DNA of 64,000 nucleotides from Nevskia soli DSM 19509 (lineage in GTDB: Bacteria > Pseudomonadota > Gammaproteobacteria > Nevskiales > Nevskiaceae). Below, piece by piece: positions 51,962-61,402 of this stretch. A program made the position numbers and the translations under genes. The stretch is taken from the NCBI RefSeq assembly GCF_000711955.1, contig NZ_KL543998.1, positions 299,054 through 363,053 on the forward strand. Reading direction: 5' to 3'. The stretch's first letter is position 1. Every line of letters starts with the position of its first letter. A model generated the notes under the pieces. That model worked only from the letters and a program-made list of their open reading frames with translations, ran no database searches and was not told the DNA's origin.

Positions 51962-52651
51962 ATGCCGCAGCAATCCTTCGCCGCCCTCGCCGCCTCGCTG
52001 CTGTCGGCCGCCCTGCTGGCCGGGCCGGCGCAAGCCGGCCAGCATGCCTCCCTCACGCTGGGCGACGGCCCGGTGGTCGCCGGCTCCGGCAACATCGTCA
52101 GCCAGTCGCGCCAGACCGGTGCCTTCGACTCCGTACAGACCAAGGGCGCGGTGGACCTGGACATCGTCATCGGCGCGCAGACCGCCGTCGCGGTGGATAT
52201 GGACGACAACCTGCAAGCCCTGATCCGCACCGAGGTCCATGGCAGGACCCTGCTCATCGACAGCAAGGGCAGCTGGAGCGCCGACCGCGACCCGCACGTG
52301 CGGATCGTCCTGCCCGCGCTGTCCGCCGTGGACATGGAAGGCAGCGGCAACGCCGCGCTGAAAGGCCTCAACGGCGGCGAGTTGGCGCTGCGCGTCGACG
52401 GCTCCGGCGACATCGACGCCAGCGGCCATGTCGCAAGTCTCGCCGTACTGGTCAACGGTTCCGGTAACGCGCGGCTCGGCCCGCTGCGGGCCGATACCGC
52501 AGAAGTCAGGATCAACGGCAGCGGCGACGTGACGGTCAACGCGGTGCAGACCCTCGAGGCCAGCGTCTACGGCAGCGGCGACATCCACTACCGCGGCGAC
52601 CCCAAGGTCACCAGCCGGCTCCACGGCAACGGATCGGTGGAGAAACAGTAA
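51962..52651 (+). CDS. GIN-domain (DUF2807) secreted protein
   Basis: 229 residues. Signal peptide LAASLLSAALLAGPAQA. The body is a right-handed parallel beta-helix type with repeated GSGN/GSGD turns: VAGSGNIVSQSRQTGAFDSV, VDMEGSGNAALKGLNGGELALRVDGSGDIDASG, VNGSGNARLG, INGSGDVTVNA and VYGSGDIHYRGDPKVTS. This is the typical putative auto-transporter adhesin head (DUF2807) domain. Function unknown; it is probably periplasmic or surface-bound. Confidence 0.9.
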   Translation: MPQQSFAALAASLLSAALLAGPAQAGQHASLTLGDGPVVAGSGNIVSQSRQTGAFDSVQTKGAVDLDIVIGAQTAVAVDMDDNLQALIRTEVHGRTLLIDSKGSWSADRDPHVRIVLPALSAVDMEGSGNAALKGLNGGELALRVDGSGDIDASGHVASLAVLVNGSGNARLGPLRADTAEVRINGSGDVTVNAVQTLEASVYGSGDIHYRGDPKVTSRLHGNGSVEKQ

Positions 52652-53012
52652 CCCGCGGGCGTCCATAAAACCGCGGCGCGCCAGCGATGGGCGCCGCTTC
52701 AGGCGCAAGGCCTGTCGACGGAAAACACCACCTCCAGCACGAGGCCACCCGAGCCGCCAGGCCAGCCGGATCTGTCGCCTGCCGTGCCCGCTCGCGTCGG
52801 CACCCACCGCCCTATGAACCTGCCCGGGCCCGCAGCGGCACCTGCCCCCATGCAGTTCCTGTTTCCGCAACCGGCGCCCGGCAGCAGCCTCCCGGAGCGT
52901 GGGCGAAACATACCATTCGCCGCCCACTTGACCAAATTTTTCATAAACTTGCACCATATATACAAACCCGATGGCCCGGGCGCGGCGCAAAACAGGTCTG
53001 TTCGAGGTGGCG
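52652..53012. other. Intergenic region before the FimV/TrpB-like gene
   Basis: No gene is seen. A hairpin GCGGCGC/GCGCCGC (52673-52697) follows the GIN-domain gene. An A/T-rich stretch at 52928-52965 starting TTGACC and containing CATATATA is the likely promoter of the downstream gene; the ATG at 52971 lies within it and has no ribosome-binding site. Confidence 0.5.
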
Positions 53013-55586
53013 ATGCTTCAAGAAACGCGCGAGCTCATGGCACCTTGCGGTTCGTGGTCGTTCCAGCGCATCACCGGCCTGCTGGGCGGCCTTGTCCTGG
53101 TGCTGGCGAGCCCCGCCGCACCGGCGCTGGGGTTCGGCGAGCTCCTGTCGCAATCGCCCCTGAACAGTCCGCTGGACGTGGTGTTTCCGGTGATGCTCGA
53201 CGCCGACACGACGCAACTGCCCACCGTCAGCGTCGCCGGGGATGCGACCTACACCGCGCTCGGCACCCGCCGCCCCGATCTGCTCGACAGCGTGCGGATC
53301 ACGCTGGAGCCAGCCGGCGCGCAGGTGCTGGTCCATGTACGCACCGAGCAGCGGATTCTCGAACCCTACATTCCACTGATCGTGCAGGTGGCCCTGCCGT
53401 CGGGCGTGCTGCGCCATCGCTACGACCTGCTGCTCGATCCGAGCGTATCCGACACGGAACACGCCGCCGCGCAAACGCCCACCGGGCAGCCATCCTCCGC
53501 CCCGGCAACGGCCGCAATCACCGCAATCCCGCCCGCCACGATTGCGTCCGCGACACCGCCGCCGGCACAAGCCGCCGGCAGCGCGCCGGCGCCCGCCGCT
53601 CACGCGGGCGGCAACCATTCGCACCCGCTCGCGGCGACGGTGGTGCCGGTCATTCCGGCCTGCGTCGCGCCCACAGCCTCCCCCGCCGCGCCGCCGAATT
53701 CGCCGGCCCTGTTCCGCCTCGACTCGGGGCTGCATATGCCGGTGCCGCGGGCCATCGAACCGGTTCCGGGACCGCAATCACAGCCGCCATCGGCAGCATC
53801 GCCGCCGCAACAGCCGCCGCCCGGCGACAGCACCGCGCAGGCGCCGCCGGCTGTCGCCACGACAGCCGCCACCCTGAAGAACGCGACCACCTCACCTACT
53901 GCCACTCCCGAAGCGAAGCAATCCGGCGGATTCCCCTGGCTTGACCCGTTCATCGCGCTACTGCTGCTTGGTGGCGGGTATGCCTGGTACACGGGGAAAT
54001 TCCAGACCCTGCTTCCGTCCCGACGCCGCAATGCCGGGACGCCCGAGGGGCGGCCGCAGCGCCAGATATCCAAGCCACCGGCGGCACCTGGCACTATGCC
54101 GGGCCCGGTCACGGCCAGCCCGCCCCGGGCCGACGGCGGCAGCACCCCCACTACCGCTACGGCCGCCGATGACCGTATCGAATACATTCCTTTCGTCGCC
54201 TCTCCGCCCGCCGCGCCGGCACCGCCACCACAGGAACGCAGCCGTCACGAAGGCATCGAGGTGATCGATGCTTCCGGCTTCTACGACGATATCGCCCTGT
54301 TGCTGGAAAGCACCCTGGCGCGCGAACCCAGGCGCCTGGATCTGTACCAGAAACTGATCGAGGTCTATGTCGCGGGCGGCAAGCCGCAGCAGGGCCTGCG
54401 CATCAAGCAGCAGCTCGAAGCCTTGCGCAGCGATACCGGCGTGTCCGGCATCGATAACGGCGAATGGCAGCGCGTGCTGCAGCAAGCCGAAGAGCTCCTG
54501 TCGCGGGAACCCGCGGCGGCGCCGGCCGTGGCCGGCATCGAAAACCCAACTGCCGGCGCGCGCTGGAGCCGCTACTACGAAGGCGCCGAATTCGAATCGC
54601 TGGGGGAGCACCTGGCGCCGGTCCGCGAGGCCTACGCCGCATTCCGCCGCGACCCGATGCTGCAGCAGACCTTCATCGACCTGATCAACGAAGAGGTGGG
54701 CCGCCCCACGCCGCTGCAGCCGGCGCTGCAGTTCAGCAGCAGCCTCGGCGGCGCGCAAATCTACTTCAAGCGCGAAGACCTGCGCCTGGCGGGCTCGGAA
54801 CAGGTCATCAACCTGATCGGCCAGATGCTGCTGATGCGTTCGATGGGCAAGCTGGGCATCGTCACCGCGGCCGCCAGCGTCAAAGGCGCGCGCGCGGTCG
54901 TCAGCGCCGCGAAGGTGCTGGAAATGCCCAGTACCGTGTTCATGCCGCCCGACCAGATCAAGGCGCTGGAACCGGTGCTGCTCGAAATGGCGCAGAAGCA
55001 TCATGTCGAATTCGTGCCGGCCGTCGATCCGCGCGACCTGCGCCGCGACGCGCTGACCTGCTGGCTGGAGCATCCGGACCGCCTGGGTTTCGTCACCGGG
55101 CTGCGCGCCGGACCCGATCCCTTCCCCACCATCGTGATGGACTTCGTCGCCGTGGTCGGACATGAAACGCGGCGGCAGCTGCTGCGCTACAGCAAGCGCG
55201 ACCCGGCCGTGATCGTCGGCAGCGCCCTCGGCGGCTTCGCCTCGATCGGCTTCGTCAAGCCTTACCTGGAAAAATCCGCGGTCAGGATCATCATGACCGA
55301 CCCTCCGGCCGGGCTGAAGCCGGGGGCAGCGGATGTGCCGCAGCCCGGCGCGGCCGGCTACGAGCTGGCCCTGCGCGAGCAGCGCTGGCTGCATGCCTCA
55401 GGCCGCGTCGAATACCTCGAAGTGGACCCCGAGAAGGCCCGGCTGGCGCGGCTGAATTGCGACCGGGTCGAGGAATTCATGCCCAAGCCCGGCGATGCGG
55501 CCGCCATCGGCATGGGACTGGAAATCGCCGCCACCCTGCCGCCCGAAGAATCGGTCGTCATCCTGCTGAGCGCCTTCGGCGCCTGA
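53013..55586 (+). CDS. FimV-like membrane protein fused to a TrpB-fold pseudoenzyme
   Basis: 857 residues from the ATG at 53013, which has GAGG 5 nt upstream; an ATG at 52971 lacks a ribosome-binding site. Order: signal peptide to ~39; FimV N-terminal domain ~39-135 (LGFGELLSQSPLNSPLDVVFPV); Pro/Ala-rich linker ~145-300; one membrane helix ~306-328 (LDPFIALLLLGGGYAWY); second linker; FimV-C-like helical domain ~413-475 (DIALLLESTLAREPRRLDLYQKL); TrpB-fold domain ~517-857 (VGRPTPLQPA, IYFKREDLRLAG, FVTGLRAGPDPFPT). The PLP lysine of the TrpB G-A-H-K motif is Gln597, the catalytic Glu region reads VTAAAS, and the GGGSNA phosphate loop reads LGGFAS, so it should be inactive. FimV is a polar hub for pili in Pseudomonas. 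The role of the fused domain is unknown. Confidence 0.85.
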   Translation: MLQETRELMAPCGSWSFQRITGLLGGLVLVLASPAAPALGFGELLSQSPLNSPLDVVFPVMLDADTTQLPTVSVAGDATYTALGTRRPDLLDSVRITLEPAGAQVLVHVRTEQRILEPYIPLIVQVALPSGVLRHRYDLLLDPSVSDTEHAAAQTPTGQPSSAPATAAITAIPPATIASATPPPAQAAGSAPAPAAHAGGNHSHPLAATVVPVIPACVAPTASPAAPPNSPALFRLDSGLHMPVPRAIEPVPGPQSQPPSAASPPQQPPPGDSTAQAPPAVATTAATLKNATTSPTATPEAKQSGGFPWLDPFIALLLLGGGYAWYTGKFQTLLPSRRRNAGTPEGRPQRQISKPPAAPGTMPGPVTASPPRADGGSTPTTATAADDRIEYIPFVASPPAAPAPPPQERSRHEGIEVIDASGFYDDIALLLESTLAREPRRLDLYQKLIEVYVAGGKPQQGLRIKQQLEALRSDTGVSGIDNGEWQRVLQQAEELLSREPAAAPAVAGIENPTAGARWSRYYEGAEFESLGEHLAPVREAYAAFRRDPMLQQTFIDLINEEVGRPTPLQPALQFSSSLGGAQIYFKREDLRLAGSEQVINLIGQMLLMRSMGKLGIVTAAASVKGARAVVSAAKVLEMPSTVFMPPDQIKALEPVLLEMAQKHHVEFVPAVDPRDLRRDALTCWLEHPDRLGFVTGLRAGPDPFPTIVMDFVAVVGHETRRQLLRYSKRDPAVIVGSALGGFASIGFVKPYLEKSAVRIIMTDPPAGLKPGAADVPQPGAAGYELALREQRWLHASGRVEYLEVDPEKARLARLNCDRVEEFMPKPGDAAAIGMGLEIAATLPPEESVVILLSAFGA

Positions 55587-55833
55587 GCCTCGACAAGCGT
55601 AGCGCGGACGCCGCAGAGCGGCCGGCGATGCAACCGGACGAGCCCGCCCCCGGCACTCATCGTCTGGAGCCGGGCCGGAAGCCGCCATCCAGTAGCCGCG
55701 GTGCTGCCCTGCGTCGCGACCATCCGCCCCGGCTCCCCCTTCGGCGATGCGTGAACCCGGCCGCCCGGCTGTGGCATTCTTGGCCGGCGGCATTTCCATA
55801 AAACAAAAGCACAACCGGTTCAGAGGAGCGGGC

Positions 55834-56946
55834 ATGAAATTCAGGACACTCGGGGGCGTATTGTCCCTGGCAGCTGTTTCCCTTGCGGGGGCGGGTCTTT
55901 CCGCTTGCGGCGGCAGCGGTAGCGATGGTGGCGGCAGTTCATCCCCGGCACAGGCGGCCGCGGCTTCCACCGGCCCCGGCGCCACCGACACCAAGAACTG
56001 CGCCGTGCCTTACGGTGATGCGCCGGCGGCTGTATCCACGATAACTTCCGGCAGCGGCGCCGGCGCCGTGGCGGACCTGCTCAACGTCCTCAACCAGTGC
56101 GCCACGGTCGGCGGTGAAACGCTGAAGTGGACCGACGCCAAGAACGAGGCGCGCACCGCCTGCCTGTTCGTGCCGCCGAACGCCAGCAAGACCACGCAGC
56201 TGCCGCTGCTGGTGTTCCTGCAGGGTTCGCTGTTCCCGGCACCGCCGCAGCTGATCCTCAGCGACTGGATTCCGCTGAGCAAGACCGCCGATCTCACCGG
56301 CGATACCAAGCGGCCCGGCTTCATCCTGCTGCTGCCGATCGGCCGCAACACCCACCACTTCTATCCCTTCCCGGACAACTATGCCCTGGGCTGGGACAAC
56401 TGGTATCGCAACCTCGACCGCAGCAGCCCGGACCTCAACCTCGATGTCGCCGCGATCGACCAGTTCGTATCCCAGGTGCAGGGACGCGGCATCGTCGACA
56501 ACGATCGCGTCTACGCCACCGGCTGGTCCAACGGCGCCGCCCTGGCCGAGCTGTATGCGCTGAACACGCCCTCCATCGCCGCCGCCGCGGTGTACTCCGC
56601 GCCGGCCCCCTTCAGCGACGTGCAGGATCCCTGCTACCAGACGCCCTTCGCCACCACCATGACGCCGATCATGGACATCCACAACGCCTGCGACATCATC
56701 GGCACCTGCCAGACCTCCACCCAGTTCCACAAGGACCTGGCGCAGCTCTTCCCCAAGCTGCAGCAGAACGTGGTGATCGTGGATTCCAACAAGCAGGTGG
56801 TGCAGTCCTGCAACGCCGCCTGCGCCAGCCAGACCATCGCAGGCGATCCGGCGGGCAACCTCAATCACCTGATCTGGCCGCAGGTGCAGAACAACGCGAT
56901 GTTCACCTGGCTGCGCGAGCACCCGCTCAGCGCCAAGCAGCAGTAG
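55834..56946 (+). CDS. PHB depolymerase-like esterase lipoprotein
   Basis: 370 residues from the ATG at 55834 with a perfect GAGGAG. Lipobox LSAC followed by a Gly/Ser-rich linker. Alpha/beta-hydrolase body: LPLLVFLQGSLF, nucleophile Ser in YATGWSNGAALAEL, a late His in GNLNHLIWP, and an acidic residue in PIMDIHNACD, which resembles the Asp loop of these enzymes. It would hydrolyse polyesters or small esters in the periplasm or at the surface. Several paired Cys suggest disulphides. It is monocistronic; a GC-rich hairpin (56960-56988) lies between it and the convergent MFS gene. Confidence 0.82.
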   Translation: MKFRTLGGVLSLAAVSLAGAGLSACGGSGSDGGGSSSPAQAAAASTGPGATDTKNCAVPYGDAPAAVSTITSGSGAGAVADLLNVLNQCATVGGETLKWTDAKNEARTACLFVPPNASKTTQLPLLVFLQGSLFPAPPQLILSDWIPLSKTADLTGDTKRPGFILLLPIGRNTHHFYPFPDNYALGWDNWYRNLDRSSPDLNLDVAAIDQFVSQVQGRGIVDNDRVYATGWSNGAALAELYALNTPSIAAAAVYSAPAPFSDVQDPCYQTPFATTMTPIMDIHNACDIIGTCQTSTQFHKDLAQLFPKLQQNVVIVDSNKQVVQSCNAACASQTIAGDPAGNLNHLIWPQVQNNAMFTWLREHPLSAKQQ

Positions 56947-56959
56947 CCGGGACGTTTTT

Positions 56960-56988
56960 GCGGAGGCTTGCCGGGTGCAGGCCTCCGC
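56960..56988. terminator. Hairpin between convergent genes
   Basis: GCGGAGGC (56960-56967) and GCCTCCGC (56981-56988) form an 8-bp stem with a 13-nt loop; no T-run follows on either strand. Confidence 0.5.
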
Positions 56989-57014
56989 GATCCAAATCCC
57001 TCAATAAGCCGGGC

Positions 57015-58412
57015 TCAGGGAACCGGGCTGCTATCCAGCAGCCGCGGCTGCGCGCGCGGCATTTCCCTGGTCGGGCCGCCGCGGGGCCGGGGCTGCCCGC
57101 GCGACTTCTGCACCTGCGCCAGCGCGAACAGGGCACAGGCCGAGATCAGCACCGGCACCGCCGACAGCAGGAACACGGTGGACAGCGGCAGGCTCAACGA
57201 CAGGATGACGCCGCCCAGCATGGGGCCGAACATCGCGCCGAGGCGCCCCATGGCGTTGGTCCAGCCGGTGCCGGTCGAGCGCATGTAAGTGGGATAAATG
57301 GTGCCGGCGACGGCGTTGAGGCCGGTCTGGCCGCCGATGAGGAAGAAGCCGGTGCCGCCGACCAGCCCGAGCAGCAGCGCCTCCGAGCCGTTGAGATGGC
57401 CCAGCCCGATGACGCAGGGCACGCCCAGGATCAGCAGCCCCGCCAGCGCCATCACGCCGACGCGGTCCACCGCATAGCCGATGAACAGGCTGCCGAAAGC
57501 GCCCAGCGCCTGCATCACGGCGGTGGCGATGATCGAGGTGGAGAGCGGCAGGCCGCCGCTGTTCAGGGCGGTGGGCAGCCAGCTGGTCATGAAATGGTGC
57601 GTCATCATGTTGCCGATGGCGCCGACCCACAGCAGGATGCTGATCAGCGCGCGGCCTTCGGTGAACAGGTGCTTCGCCGGAATACCTGGCCGCACTTCCT
57701 CTTCCGCGGCAATGGTGGTGCCCGCGGGAAATGAGAGGTCGGGGCGGATCCGGCGCAGCAGCCCGAGCGCCTGTTCCGGCCGCTTGCCGCGCAGCGCCAG
57801 GAAGCGCACCGACTCCGGCAAGGTCCCCAACAGCAGCAGGGCAACCAGCAGGGGCATCACGCCGCCGAGGATGAATACGCTCGGCCAGCCCTCCACCGGG
57901 ATCATCCGGGCCGCGATGACGCCGCCGGTGGCCGAGCCGATGGTGTAGCCGATGTACAGCACGGCCACGTAGAAGGTGCGGCGCTTCGAAGGCGCGTACT
58001 CCGCCATCAGCGCCACCGCGTTCGGCACCGCGCCACCCAGGCCGATGCCGGCCAGGGTGCGCATGATCAGCAGTTCCGGAATGGTGGTGGCGAAGGAAGT
58101 GCCCAGCGTGAACAGGCCGAAGACGACCAGGCCGCCGATGATCGCCTTCTTGCGACCGACCGTATCGCCCAGGTTGCCGATGACGAAGGCGCCGATCATG
58201 AAGCCGAACATGGCCCCGCCGAACACCACGCCCAGGCCCGACTTGCTGGTATGCAGCGCCTTGATCATGGCCGGCGCGGCGTAACCCAGCACCTGCATGT
58301 CGTAGCCTTCGACGCACATGAAGCAGCACAGCAGGAGAATCAGCAGCCGCTGGAACCTGGCCGAAGCGGGATCGTCCAGCAATTCGCGCAGATTGACCAC
58401 TTGCCCGGACAT
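57015..58412 (-). CDS. MFS transporter, aromatic acid:H+ symporter-like
   Basis: 465 residues with twelve expected helices. First helix motif FMCVEGYDMQVLGYAAPAM (Asp in the GYD motif is typical of AAHS), motif A GNLGDTVGRKKAII, TM5-loop LPESVRFL, and GWTNAMGRLGAMFGPMLGG in the C-half. AAHS/MHS proteins such as PcaK import aromatic acids with protons. GGAGGA precedes the ATG at 58412. A GTAC-N6-GTAC dyad in the promoter suggests a TetR-like repressor. No catabolic gene is adjacent, so the substrate is unknown. Confidence 0.9.
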   Translation of the reverse strand: MSGQVVNLRELLDDPASARFQRLLILLLCCFMCVEGYDMQVLGYAAPAMIKALHTSKSGLGVVFGGAMFGFMIGAFVIGNLGDTVGRKKAIIGGLVVFGLFTLGTSFATTIPELLIMRTLAGIGLGGAVPNAVALMAEYAPSKRRTFYVAVLYIGYTIGSATGGVIAARMIPVEGWPSVFILGGVMPLLVALLLLGTLPESVRFLALRGKRPEQALGLLRRIRPDLSFPAGTTIAAEEEVRPGIPAKHLFTEGRALISILLWVGAIGNMMTHHFMTSWLPTALNSGGLPLSTSIIATAVMQALGAFGSLFIGYAVDRVGVMALAGLLILGVPCVIGLGHLNGSEALLLGLVGGTGFFLIGGQTGLNAVAGTIYPTYMRSTGTGWTNAMGRLGAMFGPMLGGVILSLSLPLSTVFLLSAVPVLISACALFALAQVQKSRGQPRPRGGPTREMPRAQPRLLDSSPVP

Positions 58413-58459
58413 CGTTGCTTCCTCCAGCGGCGCGATGCTGGCGCCATTCGTTTTTATGA

Positions 58460-58473
58460 GTACCGTTTAGTAC
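58460..58473. promoter_or_regulatory. Candidate TetR-type operator upstream of the MFS gene
   Basis: On the minus strand GTACTAAACGGTAC, i.e. GTAC-N6-GTAC, lies 48 bp upstream of the start at 58412 and close to the likely promoter. TetR-family operators commonly have this kind of short dyad. No regulator gene is next to it. Confidence 0.4.
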
Positions 58474-58856
58474 GTCTGTTTCGCATTTGCCGATGCGAAC
58501 CGGGCAATGCGGGAGGAACATACACCGCTTCCGGGCACTTGCCAACAGCGTCGTGGAACGCTCCTGCAGCCCGGTGCATATGAGCATTTCAGACTTGCAA
58601 AACACGCAGACCGCTTCTTTTCATGGATGAAAACATCCACGACACAATACCGCCAAAAATGCCGTCATCACCGATCCGCGGAAGGAACAATGCGGCATCG
58701 CCCAAGCCGGGGATTCGCAGCCATTTCTTGCATCCGCCAACATCCGAAATTCCAGCCAGCAGCCGAATTCCCGCACTGCACAAGGCTTTTCCGGCGGCAC
58801 CAATCGAAAATCCCGCTGTCTCATATTGCGTCCAAGAAGGACAAGGAGACATGACA

Positions 58857-59279
58857 ATGAAAGGATTCGGCATTTTCGCTGCGGTTGCCCTGTGCGCGCC
58901 TGTACTCGCGGTTCAGGCCCAGTCGTCCGTTCCCACGGACGATACGTCCAGCTCGGGCAAGACCTACACCTTCAACTTCAAGCAGACCAGCAAGGACGCC
59001 TGCGTGTTGCAAAGCGGCACCATCGTGTTCGATGGCGGCGGCAATGCGACGCTGAACCTGGCGACCATGACCACCGACAACAACGACATCTGGAAGTCGC
59101 GCGTGCGTCTGCGCAATGTCGCCGGCGTCTCCGTCTTCACCTCGCCCATCCTGAATTCCCCCAAGATGGAGAACAAGAACGGACATCCCCAGACCTACAA
59201 CTGGGCCTACAATTTCCACGTAGACCCCACCCTGCTCCCTTCCGTCACCACGGCGGAAATGTTCGACATCGAATGTTGA
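58857..59279 (+). CDS. Small secreted hypothetical protein
   Basis: 140 residues. Two ATGs occur in frame at 58851 and 58857; AGGAG is only 2 nt from the first but 8 nt from the second, so the second is chosen. Signal peptide FAAVALCAPVLAVQAQ. The mature part (TYTFNFKQTSKDACVLQSGTIVFDGGGNATLNLATMTTDNND ...) is all beta-strand with two Cys, like a small secreted beta-sandwich. No family recognised. Confidence 0.72.
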   Translation: MKGFGIFAAVALCAPVLAVQAQSSVPTDDTSSSGKTYTFNFKQTSKDACVLQSGTIVFDGGGNATLNLATMTTDNNDIWKSRVRLRNVAGVSVFTSPILNSPKMENKNGHPQTYNWAYNFHVDPTLLPSVTTAEMFDIEC

Positions 59280-59589
59280 GGTAGGACGTCACGGCCCGGC
59301 TGGCGTATGCGCCTGCCGGGCCGCTGTTCGAGATCGGGCGTCGCGAATGCCGCGGCGGTCCGGCGGCGAACGTTCCCTTGCCCGGGGACGAATCGACCAG
59401 GGGAGCCATCGTGGAAAGTATGGCCGTGGAAAATCCGGGATCCGCAGCCTCGGCGACAACGTAGAGCGCCGCTCCCGCACGACGCTCATTGCGCAGCATC
59501 GACTGGCTCAATTTCTTCCTGGCCGACAGTGCCGCGGGAAACGCGCTGGCGCAGGCATCCTGAGCGCAACGGCAACTTTCGCCGCTGCC
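59280..59589. other. Intergenic region between secreted protein and anion permease
   Basis: No gene is seen. A hairpin CGGCCCGGC/GCCGGGCCG (59292-59323) follows the secreted-protein stop; no T-run. The region is convergent and otherwise unremarkable. Confidence 0.5.
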
Positions 59590-60729
59590 TCAATGCAGGA
59601 ACAGCAGGCCCGCCGCCACGGTCGTCGCCAGCAGGAACGGGATGGCGATGCGATGGAATTCGCCGAACGCCCCAGGCGCCCGCGCCAGGCGCAGCGCGAT
59701 GATGTTCGCCAGGGAGCCGACGAAGAAGCCGAAACCGCCGACGCTGACCCCGGCGGCGAGCGCGGGCAGATCGTGCACGTGGCGCTCCAGCAGGATGGCG
59801 GCAGGTACGTTGCTGATCACCTGCGAGGTGACGATGCCGGCCAGGTAGGTGCCGAGGCCCTGGCCGATCGGTAGGGCTTGCACCACGGCCGTGATCGCGG
59901 GGAGATCGGCCAGCTGGCGCAGGTCGACGAACATCAGGCCGATGATGAACAGCAGCGTCCAGTCGGTCCGCGCCAGCACCCGGCGATTGCACAGCAGGTA
60001 GATGGCCGCAACCACCAGCAGCGCCGCCAGCAACTGGTGAAAAGCCAGCGCGGCCAGGAAAGCCAGCAGCAGAACGCCCGAGATGGCGAACCAGGGCAGC
60101 GACAGCGCGCCGGCGTCCGCGGGCGGCTTCAGTTCGATGGTCTTGCGCGGCACCAGCCAACACACGGTACCGCCGAGCAGCACCAGCATGATCGCCACCA
60201 CCGGCGTCATCATCGCCACGAAGGCGGCGAAGCCCATGCCGGAGCTTTGCCAGAGGAACAGGTTCTGCGGATTGCCGATCGGCGTCAGGGCCGAGCCGGC
60301 ATTGACCGCCAGCGCTTCCAGCACCACCAGCCGCGCCAGCGGCAGCCGGGCCTGCGCCGCCAGGCTGCAGGTCAGCGGCACCAGCAGGAACAGGCTCACG
60401 TCATTGGTGACCAGCGCCGACAGGCCGGCGGAGAACGTCACCAGCAGCAGCGCCAGCCGGCGCATGTCCCGTACCTGCGACAGCAGGCGGCTGGCGGTGC
60501 GCTGCAGGATGCCGCTGAGCTCGATACCCTTGGTCAGGATCAACAGGCCACACAGCGCGCCCACGGTGCGCCAGTCCACCAGTGCCGGATAGGCGGAGAG
60601 CGGCAACGGGCGGGCCAGCGCGAACAGCAGCGCAACCGCGCCCAGCACCCACAGCAGCCAGTTGTCGGCATTCGGGGCGAGCTGCGCACCGGGACCACGC
60701 CGCGCCGGAGTTGTTTCTTGTTGTTTCAT
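59590..60729 (-). CDS. SLC13/ArsB-like (NhaD-type) anion permease
   Basis: 379 residues with about ten helices. N-terminal ~25 residues are cytoplasmic; TM core shows LILTKGIELSGILQ, SAGLSALVTNDVSLFLLVPLT, LALAVNAGSALTPIGNPQNLFLW and SQVISNVPAAILL. The paired NDV/NP and NVP re-entrant loops mark the ion transporter (IT) superfamily that includes SLC13 symporters and ArsB/NhaD. Its cargo could be dicarboxylate, arsenite or sodium/proton. No arsenic genes are nearby, so an organic anion is more likely than arsenite. Confidence 0.88.
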   Translation of the reverse strand: MKQQETTPARRGPGAQLAPNADNWLLWVLGAVALLFALARPLPLSAYPALVDWRTVGALCGLLILTKGIELSGILQRTASRLLSQVRDMRRLALLLVTFSAGLSALVTNDVSLFLLVPLTCSLAAQARLPLARLVVLEALAVNAGSALTPIGNPQNLFLWQSSGMGFAAFVAMMTPVVAIMLVLLGGTVCWLVPRKTIELKPPADAGALSLPWFAISGVLLLAFLAALAFHQLLAALLVVAAIYLLCNRRVLARTDWTLLFIIGLMFVDLRQLADLPAITAVVQALPIGQGLGTYLAGIVTSQVISNVPAAILLERHVHDLPALAAGVSVGGFGFFVGSLANIIALRLARAPGAFGEFHRIAIPFLLATTVAAGLLFLH

Positions 60730-60880
60730 CTAGCCGTACGGGCCCTGGTTCCTGCATTCGACCGCGTTTTTGTCTTAAGTTTCCCCGCCGCCGCCGAGGC
60801 TTTGAAACCGCACTGCAGCATACCGGCCCTGCGATGATGCCTTACGCAAGTCCCGGACGAGCATGCTACCGTGCAGCCCC

Positions 60881-61402
60881 ATGAATTCCACTTCGCATCC
60901 GGTTCCCGTGTCAGAAATCCACCCGAACGACCCATCATCAAGGAAAGGCGCCTTGATGCTGAAAGCCATCGCCGTGCTGAAGCTGCTCGAAGCCCTGGTG
61001 CTGTGCGCCACCGGCATCGCCGCCCTGGAATTGCTGCGTCCCGACATCATCAAGGGGCTGGAAGACTGGGCCGCGCAGCTGCCTTTGGCCTCCCAGCAAA
61101 TCCTGGCGCAGCATCTGCTGGATTCGCTGACCGGCTTCGGGCCGCACCGCATCAAGGCGGTGGGCATCGGCGTGTTCGCCTATGCCGCGCTGTTCCTGGT
61201 GGAAGGCATCGGCCTGATGCGCCGCAAGCGCTGGGCCGAGTGGATCACGGTGCTGACCACCGCCCTGCTGGTGCCGGCCGAGGTCTGGGAACTGACCCGC
61301 CACGTCGGGCCGGCCAAGCTCGCGGCGCTGGTCATCAACCTGCTGGTGGTGTGGTACCTGGTGCACCGCATCCGCAGCACGCCGCATCCGGCAACCGAGT
61401 AG
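60881..61402 (+). CDS. DUF2127 family membrane protein
   Basis: 173 residues if started at ATG 60881; ATGs at 60863 and 60956 are alternatives. DUF2127 features: LKAIAVLKLLEALVLCATGIAAL, FGPHRIKAVGIGVFAYAALFLVEGIGLMRRKRWAEW, LVPAEVWELTRHVGPAKLAALVINLLVVWYLVHRI. Three or four membrane helices are expected. Function unknown. It is divergent from the anion permease by 151 bp. Confidence 0.82.
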   Translation: MNSTSHPVPVSEIHPNDPSSRKGALMLKAIAVLKLLEALVLCATGIAALELLRPDIIKGLEDWAAQLPLASQQILAQHLLDSLTGFGPHRIKAVGIGVFAYAALFLVEGIGLMRRKRWAEWITVLTTALLVPAEVWELTRHVGPAKLAALVINLLVVWYLVHRIRSTPHPATE

